This document shows positions 61,602-64,000 of a DNA stretch of 64,000 bases, piece after piece. Within the stretch, counting starts at the first letter, position 1; every line of letters begins with the position of its first letter. The notes beneath the pieces are model-generated. The model saw only the letters and a list, made by a program, of their open reading frames with translations. It did no database searches and was not told the origin of the DNA. Source of the stretch: Gemmatimonadota bacterium (GTDB taxonomy: Bacteria > Latescibacterota > UBA2968). The DNA lies in the NCBI GenBank assembly GCA_009838845.1, contig VXRD01000014.1, forward strand, positions 1 to 64,000, read 5' to 3'. Both the position numbers and the translations under genes were made by a program.

Positions 61602-62411
61602 ATGAATCTCCATCAAGCCAAACTCGATATTGTTGAAGCTGGACGTCGCGTGTACGAACGCGGCTTTGTCGCTTCTAACGATGGCAATATTTCCTGCCGG
61701 ATTGAAGAAGACCGCATTCTCACTACGCCAACGGGGATGTCCAAGGGATTTCTCAAGGTCGAAGATCTCTGTATTACTGACATGGATGGCACGCTTGTGA
61801 GTGGGCAAACGCGGCCTTCGTCGGAAATTGGGATGCACATTTTTCTCTATCGCGAGCGTCCCGATGTGCGCGCTGTGGTACACGCGCATCCGCCAACGGC
61901 TACGGGTTTTGCGGTGGCTGGCGTTCCCCTTACTATGTGTGTTTTGCCCGAGGTGATTATCACTCTCGGCGCTATACCTATTGTGGAATACGGTACGCCG
62001 GGAGGACCAGAGATATCTGAACCGATCAGGCAATACGTCAAAGATTACGACGCCTATTTGCTCGAAAATCACGGTGCGACTACGATCGGTGCCGATGTGA
62101 TGAATGCCTATTACAAGATGGAAACGTTGGAGCATTTTGCGAAAATACTTTTTGTGGCACAACAACTCGGCGGGTATAACGAACTCAATGCGGAACAGGT
62201 GGAAAAACTGGTCGCGATTCGAAACCGCATGGGCCTTCGCGGCCCCGATCCAGCGTGTGATATCCCCGATGCACCCACAACGCAACCTGAGACCAATGGT
62301 GGCATTCCCACGATTCGCACGTTGAGCGCTGGCGGTACACCTCCTGCCCAAACTTCCCAGGACGATCTCATCGCGGAAATTACTCGCAGAGTTATGGAAG
62401 AGTTAAAATAA
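61602..62411 (+). CDS. Class II aldolase (fuculose/rhamnulose-1-phosphate type) with C-terminal encapsulation peptide
   Basis: A 269-residue aldolase. Zinc ligands are H94 and H96 (VVHAHPPTATG) and H157 (ENHGATTIG), with E75 as a likely catalytic acid. It splits a deoxy-ketose 1-phosphate to dihydroxyacetone phosphate and lactaldehyde. After the fold ends near 215, a Pro/Gly/Thr-rich linker (222-250) leads to the amphipathic tail SQDDLIAEITRRVMEELK, an encapsulation peptide that puts the aldolase in the compartment. ATG at 61602 is preferred to GTG at 61590. Confidence 0.92.
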   Translation: MNLHQAKLDIVEAGRRVYERGFVASNDGNISCRIEEDRILTTPTGMSKGFLKVEDLCITDMDGTLVSGQTRPSSEIGMHIFLYRERPDVRAVVHAHPPTATGFAVAGVPLTMCVLPEVIITLGAIPIVEYGTPGGPEISEPIRQYVKDYDAYLLENHGATTIGADVMNAYYKMETLEHFAKILFVAQQLGGYNELNAEQVEKLVAIRNRMGLRGPDPACDIPDAPTTQPETNGGIPTIRTLSAGGTPPAQTSQDDLIAEITRRVMEELK

Positions 62412-63703
62412 TGAAAGCAATGCCCAATATTATCTACATCCTCTCGGACGATCTCGGCTATGGCGATCTGGGTTGTTTTGGACAGGAGTTTATTTATACG
62501 CCCAATATTGACCGCATCGCAGCAGAGGGTATTCGGTTTACGGATCACTATGCCGGGTCTTCGGTGTGCGCGCCTTCGCGGTGTGTGCTTATGACGGGTC
62601 TGCATACGGGGCATTGTTATGTGCGGGACAATCGCGCTTTGTCCATTGAGGGCAATGTGCCCATTCCCGGGGAGACACAGACGGTTGCCAAATTGCTCAA
62701 AAAGGGCGGTTATGCCACTGCTTGTATTGGCAAATGGGGATTGGGGTATCCGGGATCGGAAGGCGATCCCAACAATCAGGGGTTTGATCACTTTTTTGGG
62801 TATAATTGCCAGCGCGAAGCCCACACGTATTATCCTCAGCACCTCTGGCGCAACGATCAGAAAATCATGCTCTACGGCAAATCGTATTCACACGATCTGC
62901 TCACGGCTGAGGCTTTACAATTTGTGCGCGATCAGCAATCCAATCCCTTTTTCCTTTATTTGGCCTATACCATTCCACACACCAGATTCGAAATTCCATC
63001 TCTCGATATTTACAAAGACAAACCCTGGACGGAAAATCAGAAGACGCAGGCGGCTATGATTACGCGCATGGACCGCGATATTGGCACGCTTTTGGATATG
63101 CTCGATGAGCTTGGAATTGCTGAGAATACGCTTGTTGTCTTTACGAGCGACAACGGTCCCCACGGCAGTGGCAATACGCTTGGACATTTCAACGCTGCTG
63201 GACCACTTCGCGCAAAAAAGGGGAGCCTCTACGAAGGTGGTATCCGCGTGCCCTTTGTCGCCCGGTGGCCGGGAACGATTCAACCCGGTACTGTGAGCGC
63301 ACATTATTCGGGTTTTCAGGATATGTTGCCCACGTTCTGCGAATTGGCTGATACGTCCATCCCGGAACCGGTTGATGGCATTTCTATGTTGCCTGCGCTC
63401 CTGGACCGCGATACCCAACAAGCTCACGAATTTCTCTACTGGGAGCGGCGCGGGGTCAGTGCTGTTCGCATGGGCGATTGGAAGGCGTATTTACCCGAGG
63501 GTCATACCAATCCCGAAGGTGTTGTTGAACTCTACGATTTGGCAGCGGATATCGGCGAACAAAATGATCTCGCAACTGAATATCCAGATATTGTTTCAGA
63601 AATTCGAACCATTGTTCGGGAATCGCACCGAGATACGCCCTGGGAAACTTGGGAATACGACGGACCAATTCCCAATGAATATGGGACAGTAGTTCAAGGA
63701 TGA
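62411..63703 (+). CDS. Sulfatase (arylsulfatase/carbohydrate sulfatase family), cytoplasmic
   Basis: A 430-residue type I sulfatase. The formylglycine site is C53-A-P-S-R57 followed by MTGLHTG; calcium ligands D13-D14 (LSDDLGYGD) and FTSDNGPHG are present. It has no signal peptide, so it acts on imported sulfated substrate. Its ATG overlaps the aldolase stop (TAATG at 62409) and its stop overlaps the MFS start, which places it in the microcompartment transcript. De-sulfation of fucose-sulfate or rhamnose-sulfate is inferred. Confidence 0.9.
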   Translation: MKAMPNIIYILSDDLGYGDLGCFGQEFIYTPNIDRIAAEGIRFTDHYAGSSVCAPSRCVLMTGLHTGHCYVRDNRALSIEGNVPIPGETQTVAKLLKKGGYATACIGKWGLGYPGSEGDPNNQGFDHFFGYNCQREAHTYYPQHLWRNDQKIMLYGKSYSHDLLTAEALQFVRDQQSNPFFLYLAYTIPHTRFEIPSLDIYKDKPWTENQKTQAAMITRMDRDIGTLLDMLDELGIAENTLVVFTSDNGPHGSGNTLGHFNAAGPLRAKKGSLYEGGIRVPFVARWPGTIQPGTVSAHYSGFQDMLPTFCELADTSIPEPVDGISMLPALLDRDTQQAHEFLYWERRGVSAVRMGDWKAYLPEGHTNPEGVVELYDLAADIGEQNDLATEYPDIVSEIRTIVRESHRDTPWETWEYDGPIPNEYGTVVQG

Positions 63704-64000
63704 GGTGGGATCGGAAAGTGCCCAATCGCAAAGCGGCTATTGTCATATTTTGTAGTGCCCTGATTGTGTTTGTCAGCATGGGCATTCGCCAATCCTTTGG
63801 CCTTTTTTTGTCACCGATCAGCCAGGATCTCGGCATTGGACGCGAAGTCTTTAGCCTGGCCATTGCCTGGCAAAACCTCATTTTTGGTTTGCCCGTAGTG
63901 GGCATTTTAGCAGATCATTTTGGGCCGCGATGGGTTGTTGCTGTCGGCGCGTTGCTCTATGCAGTCTGTTTTTTTCTTTTGTCTTCTGTCAGCACGCCGC
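63700..64000 (+). CDS. MFS transporter (partial, runs off the window)
   Basis: The first 100 residues of a major-facilitator protein. After a short basic N-terminus come three membrane segments; the segment-1 region is IVIFCSALIVFVSMGIRQSFGLFLSPISQDLG, and the segment 2-3 loop is LADHFGPRW, matching the G-x3-D-x2-G-x-R motif loosely. The start ATG overlaps the sulfatase stop (ATGA). It probably imports the sugar acid or sulfated sugar used by the compartment; the C-terminal part is outside. Confidence 0.88.
   Translation, partial: MRWDRKVPNRKAAIVIFCSALIVFVSMGIRQSFGLFLSPISQDLGIGREVFSLAIAWQNLIFGLPVVGILADHFGPRWVVAVGALLYAVCFFLLSSVSTP

Overview
This window looks like a chromosomal segment of an uncultured, free-living, Gram-negative-type bacterium. 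The gene set (outer-membrane barrel, LpoB-like lipoprotein, Wzi-type capsule protein, a sugar-degrading bacterial microcompartment beside a sulfatase, hydantoinase pairs and several sugar-acid or amino-acid catabolic enzymes) fits Candidatus Latescibacterota (WS3) or a neighbouring FCB/PVC-like lineage. That placement is inference from gene content; there is no rRNA or ribosomal protein here to anchor it.

Layout. 1-7921 is an AT-richer block: a receiver/AraC regulator, a HlyD adaptor, two CPBP-type membrane proteases, an ABC exporter, two small proteins with a shared acidic-lysine C-terminal tail, and a TPR protein. I read it as a candidate peptide or small-protein export and processing locus. 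8002-13177 holds a zinc-ribbon protein, an SDR and an MBL hydrolase, then a three-gene ATGA-coupled unit (HEPN-like protein, PIN nuclease, Phd/RelB-like antitoxin). 13191-21094 is a peptide/nickel-type ABC importer operon with an HpaI-type aldolase inside it. 21140-25097 holds small oxidoreductases. A rhomboid protease, a class V aminotransferase and tRNA-Gly(GCC) lie on the minus strand at 25105-27198. 27320-33043 is a hydantoinase A/B pair with an ABC exporter.

33036-44155 contains catabolic genes (FGGY kinase, GarR-type reductase, molybdenum hydroxylase large subunit with a MoaD-like partner, M20 peptidase, gamma-glutamyltransferase, beta-propeller, ROK kinase) and a DUF4160/DUF2442 pair. 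44226-47657 (minus) is a cell-envelope operon with LpoB-like and COG3014-like lipoproteins. 47832-57779 (minus) is a tightly packed surface-polysaccharide operon (Wzi, two GT39-type transferases, Wzy/ligase, GT2, DegT aminotransferase and an unusual GT4-methyltransferase fusion).

57870-64000 is a microcompartment operon transcribed rightward: PduL, two BMC-H hexamers, three BMC-P pentamers, an acylating aldehyde dehydrogenase, a class II aldolase with a C-terminal encapsulation tail, then a sulfatase and an MFS transporter that runs off the end. The composition matches the known PVM-type compartments for L-fucose/L-rhamnose, in which the aldolase makes lactaldehyde, ALDH makes the acyl-CoA and PduL makes the acyl-phosphate. 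The coupled sulfatase and transporter suggest feeding from sulfated fucose-type sugars.

Two copies of a composite intergenic repeat (8-base tandem units around a conserved GC-rich core) sit at 19929-20058 and 29411-29540, each supplying the stop codon of the gene before it. No gene-free stretch exceeds 300 bases; the largest, 3311-3548, holds two hairpins and a possible decayed reading frame.
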